64,000 nt of DNA from Gymnothorax reevesii. Taxonomy: Eukaryota; Chordata; Actinopteri; Anguilliformes; Muraenidae. Location: the NCBI GenBank assembly GCA_029721435.1, contig CM056577.1, forward strand, positions 31,650,719 to 31,714,718, given 5' to 3'. A program made the position numbers and the translations under genes. Below are positions 1-12,729 of this stretch, piece by piece. Numbering within the stretch: the stretch's first letter is position 1; every line of letters starts with the position of its first letter. The notes under the pieces were generated by a model. That model had not been told where the DNA came from, searched no databases, and saw only the letters and a list, made by a program, of their open reading frames with translations.

Positions 1-117
1 CCACGCGATTTCGTGCCACTGATCATTTATATCTGACATTCACGTTTCATGGTTTTGGGGAAGAGGAGGATTTTTTTCTAATTATTCAAACTAGCATTCT
101 TTCAATCCAACACCGTT

Positions 118-425
118 GCTCAGTTATGTTTGTCTGCTTTACACCATCACATCTTAATCGTCATAGGCCACTGAAATTGTTTGATTGTTATTGAGGCCAA
201 GTACAGGGAGCAGATATAGGGAAGGGCGGAGCACCTGCAATTAGCGAAATCTAAACTCGGGCTTCTTCCCGGCAGCATTTTAAATAATTTAAGCCGCTTC
301 AGGTGTGTATCTTTAAACGTGTTTACTTTTCTTAGAGTTGCCTTCTGAAATCCTTTACTTGGCTCCGTTCAGCATGTCGCCGAAAAATACTTACGCCAGT
401 CTAGTTTTCTCCCGGAAGTGCTTAT
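118..425. repeat. Degenerate arm related to the hAT foldback element at 23.4-24.5 kb
   Basis: About 118-320 aligns by eye with the right arm of the element at 23375-24545: shared blocks include CTTAATCGTCATAGGCCAC against CTTAATCATTATAGGCCAC, and TTCTTCCCGGCAGCATTT against TTCTTCCCGGTAGCATTT. Positions 350-425 also match, in inverted orientation, 4165-4258 (shared core TTGGCTCCGT, CAGCATGT, CCGAAAAATACT). These may be the two arms of one old transposon spanning roughly 0.1-4.3 kb, but the ends are not visible. No coding sequence is seen inside this arm. Confidence 0.5.
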
Positions 426-2150
426 GATACAGAATTATTGTAGCAACAACCCCAGTGAGTGACTAACGTTAGCAACTCCAGACTAGCTGCTGGCGAGCTG
501 CCTAGGCTCACTCGGTAGCCAACTCGGGTTATAACCGCACGAGTGAACACAGATGACCAACTAGTACACAAATTACCATAGTATCAAACACAAAGACTTA
601 CAAAATAAGCGGTGGCAGATATAGCAACAATAGAGATATGGGCGAAGTTTTAATTCCCTGAGAGAAGCACAGAGCAGTAGACGTGACCTCAGACTGATGA
701 GTGAAGACGGCAGTCTAAGAGAATGGGAGGGTCCCAGTCATTCGATAGTTTCTCAGCAGAATAGACTGGCAAAGGAATCCCCAATCACACATAGTGATAG
801 ATAAATGAAACATCCGTAAAGCTCACTCTAAATGGCTGTCTACCTCCAGCTGAGAATCAGTTGGCTTTCGCGTGTTTGCTGACAAATAGTAGTAAATCAG
901 TTTATCTTGAGTTTTCATTGGGGGGGCAGAGCTTTTCTCAGGGTGGGCACTGCCCACCCCCTGCCCCCCCTTGGCAACGCCCCTGGCTATAACCCCATGG
1001 ACGAGCCTGGTGTTGCCGTATTAACACTGGAAGTAAAGCGCTTAACACCTTGGTATAATCTCAAAAACAATATTATTATGCCACGGTGCGCATGTGCAAG
1101 TGGGGCATACGGTAGTTTGTTTGTTTGTGTGTCAGTCAGTCATTCTGTCTGTTACTGGGATAGCTGCTCTGCTGGACAAAATCAAGTCCTAGAATATGGC
1201 TCTATGGGTTAAATGCTATGATATCCTGGATTAAAATTTGCCAGATTTTTTAGATAGAGCTTTGTTTTCGACTTATAGCACAATTTGACACTTCCTAAGA
1301 CTCCAATAGGAATCAAGTAATGCGTGTCATGGGGAAAGCAATTGTTCCAAACAATGAATTCATTTTCATTGGGACACGCTTGCTGGTAAGTTTATCAAAT
1401 GACTGCATTTTTGGGAAATTTCTTGCATTAGCTGACCCCTAATGAATTTTGTTTCCGTCATTTTCTGTACCCAGCTTTATTTTATGTTGATCGTCAGATA
1501 ACAACCTGTTAAATTCGTATTAAAGTTAAAGTAGATGACGTGAGCAGCTCTTAACGATAAAGCATAAACCACGTCATTTGTTCATTTAGCTACCTTAAAT
1601 TAATTGCAGTCATTGGTGTTCGTTTGAGTACAAAGTTTATATTCGCTTTTTAGATTCGCTGCTGATAGTTCCAACCACATTTTATTGCTAACTGGTTAAT
1701 TTTGTTGCCTACCACACTACTTCTGTTCACTCGCAGGTTCTGCGATTCAGTGCGAAAATGTTGGAAACAGCTTAAAATGTCAAATCTATTATATACACTG
1801 ATTTGATCGCATAGCAGCAAGTAACGTCATTAGGCTTCGCACAAGTTTTTATTCGCTTCAATGCTGTTACGTGGGAATGCATTTTCACTGCCTTTATTCG
1901 CATGAATATTTTTGGCGAACTTCAGGTAATTCGATTGACAAGTGGTTGGAAACATTTATGTTTATGTCAAGCATAAATGCACTGCTAGGGCACTCTGACA
2001 CGTCCACACAGAATTTCATAGCTTCATCAAGGCACATACTTGTCACTGCTGTAAGCACCGAGGCATCAGCACCTTCAGTGCTTTCATTTATATATTTTTT
2101 GTATTGTTTGTATATTTCCAGTCAGGGGTTCTAGTAATTTTATAGCCCAC
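426..2150. other. No gene recognised; one GC-rich repeat end near 925-985
   Basis: I see no conserved coding frame here. The short open frames lack recognisable domains. The stretch around 925-985 (GGGCACTGCCCACCCCC then CTTGGCAACGCCCCTGG) resembles the GC-rich end of a dispersed fish repeat, but I cannot assign a family or find a partner end. Confidence 0.4.
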
Positions 2151-2154
2151 CATA

Positions 2155-2190
2155 TGTGTGTGTGTGTGTGTGTGAGTGTTCGTGCGTGTG
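2155..2190. repeat. (TG)n microsatellite
   Basis: Uninterrupted TG dinucleotides for about 20 bp, then an imperfect TG/CG-rich tail to about 2190. Confidence 0.9.
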
Positions 2191-2667
2191 TCTTTTCACA
2201 AAACTGGAGAGATTTTAGGGATAGTTGTTGTTCATTGTTTTAATATCAGCAGGTAATGATTGATGCATTTCATTCATGTTCATTTTGTTTAGCACATATA
2301 GGAGATATAGTGTGGATTAGACTAGGACTTGAACCTCAGTATTTTTTTTTTAATTAAATTAATTAAAATGATTTTTGGCTTAATTAAGGACACCAAAATG
2401 TGAAGTCAAAAATAAGTTCTTAAAAAAAGAATGTGGGGAATTAAAATTAGTAAGTGTCATGCTGATTTGCCCCTAACTTATTTATTCAAAGTCCAGTGAA
2501 TAATTTGTTTATTACAAAACTTACCTGGCCTCATATCGGAGGATATCAGTCTGAAATTATCGGGTTACGGTCATTGCCTGTAGTGTCCGCGGTGCTAACG
2601 ACTGTTACCACGGCAGGTAGGTCACGAATGAGAGGCACTGCTCAAATTTAGGTGCTACTCCATGGAT

Positions 2668-3290
2668 GAATATACAACACCAATTCTGAAGTAGTTGGCA
2701 CGAAGTGTAAATTGTGAATAAAATCAAAATTCAATGACTTTCAGATCACATGAGCTAATATGTTATTTACAATAGAACATACATAACATTTCGAATGTTG
2801 AAACTGAGACATTTCGCATGTTTATTCACAAAATTAACTCAAATTTTCTGACTGCAACAAAAAAAGTGGGGACACAGACAAAAAAGGGCTGAAAAAGCAA
2901 TTTATATATAAGAGAATCAGCTGAAAGAACATTTAGCGAGTAATTATGTTAACTGGCATCAGGTGTGTAACATGATTGGCTATAAAAGGAATGTCTTAGA
3001 GAGGCTGAGTTTCTCAAAAGTTCAGATGCCCAGAGGCTCTCCAACCTGTGAAGGCATACGTAAAAAAAAATTTGTGGAATACTTTAAAAAAAAATGCTCC
3101 TTAACGTCAAATTGCAAAGGCTTTGAAGGTGTCATCATCGACAGTGCATAACATCATCAAAAGATTCAGAGAAACTGGAAAAATCTCTGCGCGAAAGGGA
3201 CAAGGTTGAAAACCTTTACTGGATGCCTGTGATCTTCACGCACTTCTGTCTTACCTGTGCCCCTCACATTGGTGCCATGGCCAAGTCTCG
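2668..3290 (+). mobile_element. Truncated Tc1/mariner-superfamily element (5' end plus transposase N-terminus)
   Basis: The left part is a terminal region whose sequence recurs at 62735-62940 (ACAATAGAACATA followed by ACATWWC..ATGTTG-type blocks). It is followed by a short leader with a TATA-like GCTATAAAAGG and then transposase coding remains on the plus strand. Around 3117-3205 one frame reads as a helix-turn-helix with SSSTVHNIIKRFRETG, typical of Tc1-family DNA-binding domains. A TGA interrupts it near 3208, and homology fades near 3290. No catalytic DDE domain follows, so this copy is dead. Confidence 0.7.
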
Positions 3291-4164
3291 TAGCGTGTGT
3301 GAGCAACTGGGCATTGTCCGCTCGGAGTTGTTTTTGAGGTAGATCGGCGCTTATATTGATAATGTTGATGTCCAAGAGCATTTTGTTCACTGTTATGTGT
3401 TTCGAAACGCTTTGCCTTGTACTGATTTGTTAGATTCAATATCACTTTCGAAGCCCCTTGAAGTAGTTTTTATTTGTATCGGTGTGTCGGCAATCGAAAC
3501 TCATTTATCAGAAGTCGGGCATTTGAGTAGATGTAGCCTGAAAGAAACACATGTAGGCTACATGTATTTTGGCAATCGTGGCTCCGCTTATTTATTTTAG
3601 AATCATTTCGCCGGCTTTCCTCTCTCAGAAGTTCAACAGTCGCTAGATTTCATCCCCAGCTGATCCACTCATGGCGCAAGACCCGTATCATTTCCTAATT
3701 GGTTCTCTTGAAATCTGAGCCCACAGGACATAAAATGCAACTCTAATGGAGACATGTTTCATACAAGTGGTAGAATTGAGTGAATGTTCCAATTAATAAT
3801 TAATTTGGAATGACAATCTTTAGGCGAGATGATGTTCCATCCACTGCAACTGATATGAACTACGTGTAAAAGCTAACAGTTCTGCCACGATGAAACTGCT
3901 TGTCTCTTTTGTGAGACTGCCTGTCTCACAAAAAAAAACAAGGAGAAAACATACAAAAAAAAAAAAACTGCTTGTCTCTTGATCACGTAGATGGCGATTC
4001 CCAACCAGCTATTTTAATCATGTTGATTGCTATGGTTGATTGTAGGGTTGGGACGATTCTGAATCGATTGTTTTTTAAGGCGTAATACCACTACCTGAAC
4101 ATCCCAGCGTTCCCTTTTCCTTTATTAAACCCAATGCTGGTTGAACAAAAGCGCCAAGCATCAA
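3291..4164. other. No gene recognised
   Basis: Only short frames without domain signature, plus two A-rich runs around 3929-3967. I see no RNA gene or terminal repeat. Confidence 0.4.
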
Positions 4165-4258
4165 AGGGCATGTGAAATGCTTCCGGAAAAAAAAAAAAAC
4201 TTGACCCTGACATCAGTATTTTTCGGGGACATGCTGCACGGAGCCAAATAAAGGACTA
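4165..4258. repeat. Inverted partner of 350-425
   Basis: The reverse complement of this stretch aligns with 350-425 over roughly 75-80 bp with scattered mismatches. The inner side is an A-run (4189-4199) where the partner has TTTTCTCCC. It may be the second arm of an old transposon whose middle (0.4-4.2 kb) now holds unrelated debris, including the Tc1/mariner fragment. Confidence 0.5.
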
Positions 4259-5861
4259 CAGAATCATCTCCTATTAAGCAGTTAGGCTGCTCAAAAAAAA
4301 GTAACCTGTTCCAGTTTACTTGCTTGATCAGCAATCAAATGGTTGATGCGTTTACTCTCTAAGTTGAATGAATGCTGTTTATTAAGACAGCGTGTTTGAT
4401 TGCTGCATTTTGAAATTTAAATGGCCATTTCATATTTCTCGGATTTGAAACTGAAAAATGTAATTTCCATTATGTGTCACTACAGGCATACATTCCATCC
4501 AAATACAACCACTTTTTTAGTTTTAATAATTTTTAAATATTTTTATTATGATTATTTCCGCCGGTCCTGAAGCCTAGACAATTTCCCATTCAAAGATAAT
4601 TCTGTAATGGCAGTGAAAGTTAGGAGCCGAAACTCAGAGACTATACAGTGCAAAAAGCAAGTGAAAGAGATAAACCTAGCCACTTAGATTTCCGGAAGAG
4701 AATAAAACTCTCGCAGCTCAGTTAGCAGCTCAACCAACAAGACACAAGCGCTGAGCGAGGAGAGAGCCTGCTGACAGGGAGAATGAAAGTAATACTGCTC
4801 GAAGCAAGGTAGCTTCAAAAAATATATCTGTCCAGCTGGACAAGAAAAAAACCTCCTAAGGCACCAAGTAAAGGAGCTAGAGCAGGAGTATAACTCGGAA
4901 GAAACCTCCGAAAGATCTTTCTCCGAATACTCTAAAAATAAACTTGAACAGTTTGCTAAATACAAATAGTATTTCTTTCCTGGCTCTCCTGAACATCAAA
5001 AGACGCTCAAGCAAAGAGGCGTGGCGAACCTCCAGCTTAAATAGAGTCAGAGACAGGTGCCGCCCAAAGCTAATCGACCAGCTTGTGAAAAGAATTCGAT
5101 GACATCCCCGATGAAAGACGCAGAGAAAGCCCTACACAAAAACAAAGAGTTTCAAAAAGCATGACAAATACATACAAAGAAAATGAAGTTTGAGTCCACT
5201 GGAGCAGATTTTTTTTTTAAAGCTGATAAATAAAATTACAGTACAAAAGTAATGTAAAAAAAAAGTAAAACCAACAAAAACCCCAGCAATTACTTATACA
5301 AGAAATCTCTCATTGCCTAAGCAAATGCATGCCAAGTGTGGGAATTGAACCCTGACTGTCAAGTTGCAGCACTTCACTCAAACCACAAGGCTAAATCAGC
5401 TGACTGACTTTAGAGAGGGTACTTTCAGTAGTTTCAAGGAGTGAGAAAGATTCTTTGACTTTGAAAATGACTGTTGATATTTTCGCGGATAATTATACAG
5501 AAAATACCACGAACAAAACAGTTAAGCATTTATATGGTCGTACTATTTAAGTACATGCAAATGGCCCATGGACTCAGTTTGATGCACTGGGAACGCAAGG
5601 CTCTAGCTCAGGTTAGGTTTGTGCGAGTAAGGTGGTTTAGAACTCAGTGGAAACATGAGAACGCATAGAATCGAATGGCTACTGTCTTAATGTCTTACTG
5701 ACAGCATCACGCGCCGATCACAGAGAGGAAAATACATTGTGAACAAGCTGAATGCTGAGGAACTGAGATCTCCAAAAGTGTTTTGAGGACAAAAGAAATT
5801 CATGGACCCCTCCATTAGCCTTGGGGTGAGTAAAATTTTCTGGTAAACTATTCCTTTTCGT
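4259..5861. other. No intact gene; possible decayed coding remnant and tRNA-like fragment
   Basis: Around 4880-4970 one plus-strand frame reads as a charged, Ser/Glu/Lys-rich stretch ending in a stop, which could be a remnant of a transposon ORF, but I cannot name it. Around 5328-5398 the minus strand has a B-box-like GGTTCAATTCC and an imperfect A-box-like TTAGCCTTGTGG at tRNA-like spacing. This could be a decayed SINE head, with no poly-A tail or target duplication seen. The rest shows nothing recognisable. Confidence 0.35.
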
Positions 5862-6006
5862 CCATGAGCCAAGACACAAAAATTGACCAACGGGTATCAT
5901 CTGGTTAGGCAAATTCTAGTTGTGATTATTGACTTCCTAGACATCACTAGTACACAGTTTGGTATGATAAGCATTGGACAGCGGTAGCTTAGTGGCACTT
6001 ATCATG
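5862..6006. repeat. Dispersed repeat, direct copy at 16950-17094
   Basis: The two stretches share GGCAAATTCTAGT, GACTTCCTAGACATC and CAGTTTGGTATGATAA in the same order and orientation with matching spacing. They are copies of one interspersed repeat of at least ~145 bp. The family is unknown and no coding content is seen. Confidence 0.7.
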
Positions 6007-7653
6007 CATTGTAGAGGTGGACCCCGAGAGTAGAAATCCAGCTGTCGCTTAGAGTGTATTTTCAGTATTTCGAGGCTTGGGTGTAGAAAAAACCCAATGG
6101 GGACCTGCCCGATATCTAAAAATAGCCTGTGTGTAAGGAGAATGTCTTCCACCGAACTTGGAAGTTGGGCAAACGAACAACAGAAGGCAATGTGCCGAGT
6201 TAGAAAAAGTATGTTTTTCATGTGATTTTATCTACTTTTATTTTTTATCTGGCTTGTGTTGACAATAGGGACCTGGGGTGTGTTTCCCAAAAGCAGTTAT
6301 TAACCCTCTTGGCACGATCAGCCACGATAGTGGCTTTCCTGATTAAGCACAATAGGCCACGAAGGTGGCTTAGTTTGAATGTCTTGGCAAAAAAATGTCC
6401 AATGGACTCGCTAACAAACGTTAACCAACCAGAAGGCTTATAACTGAAGAGACCAGGTTTGCAACATATCAATTTCATTTCTTGCTGTCTGAGGCACCCT
6501 ATTCGGTCTGTTTTTGGAAAGTTATTTCTCCGAAAGGAGTGAAACACAGAGCAAACTTGCCAGACATGACTTTGAAGAAGAAACCAGCAATGAGTCAGTC
6601 AGTGACAGCGACTCTGATGAACACCAGGAAGGTAAATACACTGCTGCTTTTATTTGAAACTGACTAAGACAGACTCGCCAGCATGCTACTTGGCTTTTTC
6701 TTGCATCATGTTTATTTGATTGCAACTGTATAAAAACTATAATCGGAGTTATAGAGACGACCAGCACATCCGGGTACTTTGCTAAACGTCAAGGCCACGC
6801 CCTTTTTCGGGGGATAGAAAACCTCAGATCCCATTGACCCGAATGTATTTTGATGTGTTTTCATGTGTAAAATTTATTTGATATATTTAACTAAATATCC
6901 TGTTTATATTCATTTATTGATCTATTGATATGTCTAGTGATGATTCTGCTACCTTGCCCAAACCTGAGCGTTCGCATTATCTTAATAACTGAAGGTTGAT
7001 CGGTCCACCCTCTTGCCCTTTCACAACCGTGAATTTCAAAGTCTGTGTCAGTTTGGGGTTAAGAATAACTAACAAATGCACATTGAACGTTAAACCGCAA
7101 ACTTGACTCAGTTGGCTGATGCTACTTTACGTTAGCTAGTTTAGCAATTAAAGAATAAATAATGACACAAGACAAATACCGTAGCAAATAAACCTATTTC
7201 AGTATAGTACCTAGTCTTACATATTAAATGGTACTTACGTTACTTTCTAAGTTAAAAACAAAGAGTGAGATGGCCGGCTATGAAGCGTTTCCCACACATA
7301 TACACGGGTAGACACTGGATACAGCTTTTACTCTTCATCTTCTCTTAACTCTCCTTTTTGGATTCTTCCCTTTTCCAGGAAGGATGGTGAACCTGAGGTC
7401 CGGACTGGTCATTTTATTGGAGGTGCAACCTGGCACACAACTTTTGGGCATTTTACTGCTCAATTATCGCGTCTATTTCTCACTGATTTCAGTGCATAAG
7501 AGTGTTTGTTTTCCCCCAAAAAGAGGCGCGGCCTTTGCACTGAGCTCTTGATGACGTTAAACCGGTTGTCTCTATAGATACAGTCGGCATTAAAGGGAAT
7601 GCCCACGAAAGTAGAGCTGAGGGGGAAAAAAATGGTCTCTGCCATTAGTCATA
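6007..7653. other. No gene recognised
   Basis: Contains a TGTTTCCCAAAAGC stretch near 6280 that resembles ends of dispersed fish repeats, but no partner end is found. Frames are short and lack domains. Confidence 0.35.
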
Positions 7654-7919
7654 ATGCCGATGAGTTGCCGTGTGCCGTTTTGCACGGCAAATAAACAAAA
7701 AGGTCACCAATTAAAGTTTTGCATTTTACCAAATAATTAAATGGAACCACAAAGGAGGACAAACTGGATTCAAGCTATCACAAGAGAGGACGAGTTTGGC
7801 AGATTATGGCGGGACCCCACAACAGAATGCGTATGTCTGCAGGCCACTGAGTCGGATCATTCGCTCAGTCTGTTAAAACGTGTGGACAACAACCCAACCC
7901 CAGTATGTTTAATTTTGTG
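7654..7919 (+). pseudogene. Decayed THAP-domain exon
   Basis: Starting at the ATG at 7654, the frame reads MPMSCRVPFCTANKQKGHQ, the usual THAP start with the first Cys pair spaced Cys-x4-Cys. A TAA follows near 7741. After it the same frame continues with RRTNWIQAI, the conserved basic-Trp segment, and then DPTTECVC, where the Cys-x2-His half of the C2CH zinc site should be. The His-Phe part is lost (CLQATESD instead). THAP domains bind DNA in host regulators and in P and Kolobok transposases; which source applies here is not clear. The Tc1 element begins 75 bp downstream. Confidence 0.7.
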
Positions 7920-7994
7920 ATATCCTTGTCAGCAGGCAATAGCAACTCAAAGTACGTCATCGTAACTTCTTAGCGTTAGCAAGACAACTATGTA

Positions 7995-9470
7995 TACTGA
8001 ACAAAAATATAAATGCAACAGTTTAATCCTTTCAATATTCCGCACGTTTATTTCTTAGTTGGGTTTATTTTTGTGACCAAGGTTGTGTGCCACTTGTCTG
8101 TGTGCATTTCAGTCACCTTCTCCATATCATTGTCAAGTTCATGCTCTTTGTCCAAATTGGCCTGTCAGACAGGTGGAGCCTGATCCAGAGCTACTGAAAT
8201 CAGGTACAGTCAGCCCAGGCACATCCTGTACTCTGGTCAATAAAAGGCCACCTCAAAAGTCCCAGTTCTGCCATTGTTCAAAATACCATAAATGACTCGA
8301 GCCATCAGGGACCGTGCCATTGGCATGCTCAATGCAGGAATGTTTCTTAGGGATGTTGAAAGGGCTCTTAATGTCCATGTCTCAACAATAAGTTGCATAA
8401 AACACCTTTTTGAGGAATGAGGCATGACAGCACACTGCCCACATGCATGACGACCATGTGTGACAACCCCCATCCAAGACCGCCATATCTGGACTCTTTA
8501 TCTCGGTGATCGTCTGAGACCAGTAACTCCCACTGCTGGTGAGACAGCTGGTCCCCACCATCACCCCATTTTTGCCGAAACCGTGAAAAATAATCTACAG
8601 GAAGTCCATATCTTTACGTCTTTAGCCCTATGTGGATCGGACTTCTCCTCACCTCGATGAAAAAATTGGTTCGGCTGAGTGAATAGACACGTTTGATGGC
8701 CAGTGGCACGATGGAGGACTGTTTTCTTCACAGATAAGTCACGTTTCCAACTTCACAGAGCGGATGGACAAGGGATCGTTATGCTGACATCATTGCGGTG
8801 CGCAAGGAGGCACATGGGGATGGAGTGCTGGTTTGGGTGGGAATATTCCAAGGATATTGTACCCTACTGCAGTTCATCAACAGCAACTTGAATGCAGTGT
8901 GATTTCACGACGAGATGCTGCTGCCTATTGTCCTACCATTCATCCATCAAAACAATACCCATCCAGCATTACTATGCCAGACCCAAGTCACCCGTGTATG
9001 CACAGAATTCCTTGTGCCTGAAAACATTTGTGTGTTTGAATGGCTGGCTTATTCCTTGGATTTGTCCCCCTTCCAGCATCTTTGGAATGTCCACAAGCAA
9101 CGAGTTTGTCATTGGTTCCCATTTTCAGCCAATAGCCGCCAACTCCGCACAGCTCTTGAAGAGAAGTGGGAACATGTCCACCAAGTCACCATTGACCACT
9201 TGTTACAGTCCACACAGCAGAGATGTGTAGCAATGCAGCAGGCCAAAGGTGGACATACCCAGTATTGATTTGTGAAATTTGGACAATAGACCCCATCCCC
9301 TTTATCATCACGCCATCGCGAGATTCTTCTTTGTCTTTTTAAATCATTGATTGAAATGTATTGCAATATGGTCATACAATCTGTCAACACTCAATGAAAG
9401 TACAATGAGCTTCTGAACATGGTCATATTTCTCACAATAAGAACTGTTGCGTTTATATTTTTGTTCAGTG
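7995..9470 (+). mobile_element. Tc1-like transposon, near full length, inactive
   Basis: The element is bounded by inverted ends: TACTGAACAAAAATATAAAT at the left and, read on the minus strand, CACTGAACAAAAATATAAAC at the right. TA dinucleotides sit outside both ends (7993-7994 and 9471-9472), as expected for Tc1/mariner insertion. Length is 1476 bp, normal for a fish Tc1 element. It inserted beside the decayed THAP exon. A truncated element with closely related ends lies at 41546-41809. Confidence 0.9.
8292..9268 (+). pseudogene. Tc1 transposase, multiply broken
   Basis: Transposase of the element that contains it; intact relatives are about 330-340 residues and cut and join the transposon ends. 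From the ATG at 8292 the first frame gives a helix-turn-helix region (IRDRAIGMLNAG, then RALNVHVSTIS). Stops and frame changes follow near 8420-8450. The catalytic part is recognisable: FTDKSRFQLHRADGQ (first Asp region) at about 8730-8775, and DLSPFQHLWNV (third acidic region) at about 9060-9095. The second-Asp segment is corrupted (the usual QDNARPH block reads QNNTHPA). The tail with QRCVAMQQAKGGHTQY ends at 9268. No frame is complete, so it cannot make an active enzyme. Confidence 0.85.
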
Positions 9471-9754
9471 TAAGTTAACTATTGATCTTTTGAGAAACAC
9501 ATTCCTGGCTCGGCAGAGCAGACACAGCAGTAGCAACAATGGCTCTGAACAAAACTCACTTCACCATCGACAGTTAACTGGGAAACACAGATACAGGGCA
9601 GTCCAGTTAACACAAAACCACAACAATACATTTTTTTTTTTTCATTTACACTTGGCCAGCTACAGAAATGCAAAAGCATCCTGTTCAATGCTCGAATCAT
9701 GACAGGATAAAGGGGGAGACTTTGTTTTCATACTTATTTCAAACCTCGCAGTGT
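9471..9754. other. No gene recognised
   Basis: Short overlapping open frames on both strands without domain signature, and a T-run near 9631-9641. Confidence 0.4.
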
Positions 9755-10181
9755 AGGGGAGACTGGGGTAAAATGAGCCATTTTTCATATTTAGGATCAC
9801 TACATCAAGGCAATCATAGTTTTGTCACTAAATATTATATCTGCATATATTTCAGGATGTTTTGCATCCCTTCAAACACACAGAATGAGTGTCAACATAA
9901 CTTTTGATAATTTAGCATGTCCAAAAAAAGTGGTCTTGTGGCACAACAAGTTGAGCATAGGAGCGGGGTAAGTTGAGCCATATCCCTACTCTCTCCCACC
10001 CTCCTCCATCACACCCCTCCCTCACCTTCTTCCTCCCTAAATAAGTCACTTCTTCCCATACATGTGTTTTTTTATACACAATATAACAGGTATAGAAACT
10101 TTTATGATTGCATATTACTGCTAAACAGCTGTTTTGTAAAAAAAAAAAAAAAAAAGGCATTTGAACCTGAGAATGCCTTAA

Positions 10182-12088
10182 CCCCTTTCTGCAGATGTAG
10201 ACACCTGCGTCTATAGACCTGCAAATTTAAGCACGCTGTTACTGTACTCGATCACTAGATGGCACCTCCGGATCAGTTATTGAATGTTCACAAGCAAGCA
10301 GACCTCGAACGCGGTTCTGAATATGGGGAAGTTCACTCCACGCCCTGTTTTTCAAGAGCTGTATGAATTAAACTCCTCAGCTAAGCCTGATGTGCAAACT
10401 GGTCAGTATCCTAGCCCATAGTATCCCAGTAGTTAAAAAAAAACAATATCTTGACTCAGAAAAAATTGTTATCCTCTGTAGCAACCAGTTTAGCCACAGT
10501 GAGCCAACAGTATTCCAATTAGTGTTTCAGAAAAATCAGTTTTCTGAGGCAAAAAAATCGACATGGTATTCATTCTCTCACATTCTACTGTTAATTACAG
10601 TCGTCACATACAAAAAAATTTGTAGTTCCCTACCGTGGATTTACGCGAAGATTCCTTCATTGACAAATTCAGCGCTTCCTTATATCCACCGTACTACTGG
10701 CATTGATAACCAATCACTCAATCATACACTCAGGCTCTTCTGCGTAATTGTAGAGTTACACTTCATGCCCTCGAGAAGCTACCCTTGTAACAATGTATTG
10801 TTTGGCTCGTTTCTTATCCAATTCCCGAGTGTTTAAACATTTTAGAGTAAGTGAAACACATTGATTGGACAAACACAGAGCATGCAAGCCTATGCGTATC
10901 AGCAGGCTCGGTTGTATCCTGTCTACGTTGTGCACATTACGCGGCTGAAATAGACGCGATTTATAGAAAACACGTTCGCAAAACTGGCCTTGAAGTGTTC
11001 AGTTACATTTACAGGATTTAAGTGAGATAAGTATATGGTCAATTGGAATTATTTCGAATGAAACAGGACCGGAGGGTTCCTGCTACAGGATACATCTGTC
11101 TCCGGAATTGGGATTCATGAAAAAGGTGAGGCTGCTACTTTGTTTTTTTTTTTTTGGAATGTATACGTATACAAAGTCGAATGTTGAGGTTTTTTGCCTG
11201 TTTAAAACGCGAACTGCCCGTGCATTTGGATGGACCCCCTGGTACGTTCATTGCACGTTTCTTTTGAACGCAGGGAGGCAATGGATTGTTCCCTGAAAGT
11301 GGAATTTCTGTTCTGTTAAAATAAGGAATATTTCAGAATTCAGATATTACTGAGTTAGTGAGTTGTACTTGTTCCTTATAAGTGCTGAAATGAGTTTATG
11401 AGCTTAGAAGAGGAGACTGGTATCTTCCATTACAGGGTGAATGTTCTGACCGTTTAATAAGCAGTTTATTTAATGCGTGTTTGTGCTGGCTTGGGGGACT
11501 TTGAAGAAAAATGGCCAAAACTCTAAACTTTATTATGGAGAAAAGGCATGTTTTGTGTTTGGGGAGGTTACTGGTGACCACTGATATTAAACTTCCCTGA
11601 GATTGATAAATTCATACTAAACTCAACCAGAAAATCATTTGTTCATATTAAATTTCATGCCTTAAAACTTTGCGTTGTATCCATGATTTTTTTATGATTT
11701 GACAGGACATCATTTTGAGACTTCGGGGAGACACTTGGGTAGCTGTATAATTTGGCTAAAAGCATGTAGGTAATCTAGAATGTAATGTTGAAGATGCATT
11801 CTACTTGTGGTCAAGGAGTTTATGATACCAGAAATGTAAAGTTTTAAGCCCCAGCAGTTTTTCAATCCTTAGAATTATTTTTTTGCAATTTCAATGGTGA
11901 ATTCTCATGAAGATTTTGTTTGCAGCTCTCTACCAAAATCATGAAAATAAACTGAAATACTATGTAATTCTAAGTCTCTTTTCTGAATTGAGCCACATTT
12001 TTCCTCTTTATGAAGCTTAAATCTTGAATTATGCAGTATTAAAGTGGGTAACCCATAAATAGCCAAATTTGGCTTCTGCACAAAGGGG
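10182..12088. mobile_element. piggyBac-like non-autonomous transposon
   Basis: The insert is flanked by TTAA at 10178-10181 and 12089-12092. Its ends form an inverted repeat: CCCCTTTCTGCAGA at the left against CCCCTTTGTGCAGA at the right, one mismatch in 14. TTAA duplication with C-rich ends is typical of piggyBac; Kolobok also uses TTAA. The 148-codon plus frame at 10390-10836 has no piggyBac transposase motif that I recognise. I take this as a non-autonomous or decayed copy of about 1.9 kb. Confidence 0.7.
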
Positions 12089-12729
12089 TTAATTTGCACG
12101 GGAAGGGAAGAAAACACTAAAACTGAACGATCTGAACTTAAACTCTCATCCTCCTTCCTTCCTCTATCCTCTCTTCTCCATCTTTGTTAAACTCCTCCCT
12201 CCATCTTCCTCTCTTTCCATCTATCCCCACTCCATCCACCTCCCACCTCTGCTTTTACTCAATATCCCACCTGTCGAGGTTGCAGGGGAATACAAACTGC
12301 TGGCACCTCCTTGCTGTGCCACCAACTCTGAGGTTTAGGGAGTTCTGCGATTTCATCGCATCTTGGGAAGAATCATTCATCCTTGAAAGTAAAGGTGGGT
12401 TTACCATAACTAGCTTTGCCTACTCAAGAACATTGGCTTGCTGGAGAAGATTTAAGGCAATGAAGCGGTAATTTCTTGATTTGCCCTTAAACTTTAACCA
12501 CAGTCTGGAATCATACAGTAGTAGAATCTTGATTCAATTTGAAACATACAGGCTATAGCTAAAATACACTTAAACCCACCAGAACAACTTACTGCAGAGG
12601 TACCATTTTGACTATTAGTCCCCACAGATAAAATGGTGTACTTTTACACAAGGTGTATGACCTCATGTTGCAACTCATAGATACAAGTGATGCATAAACA
12701 AATTTAAAATGATCCATTTTGGTCTAAAC

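Noticed and set aside
10390..10836. 148-codon plus frame as a host gene
   Set aside because: No recognisable domain, and it lies wholly inside the TTAA-flanked insert; conservation among copies would be needed.
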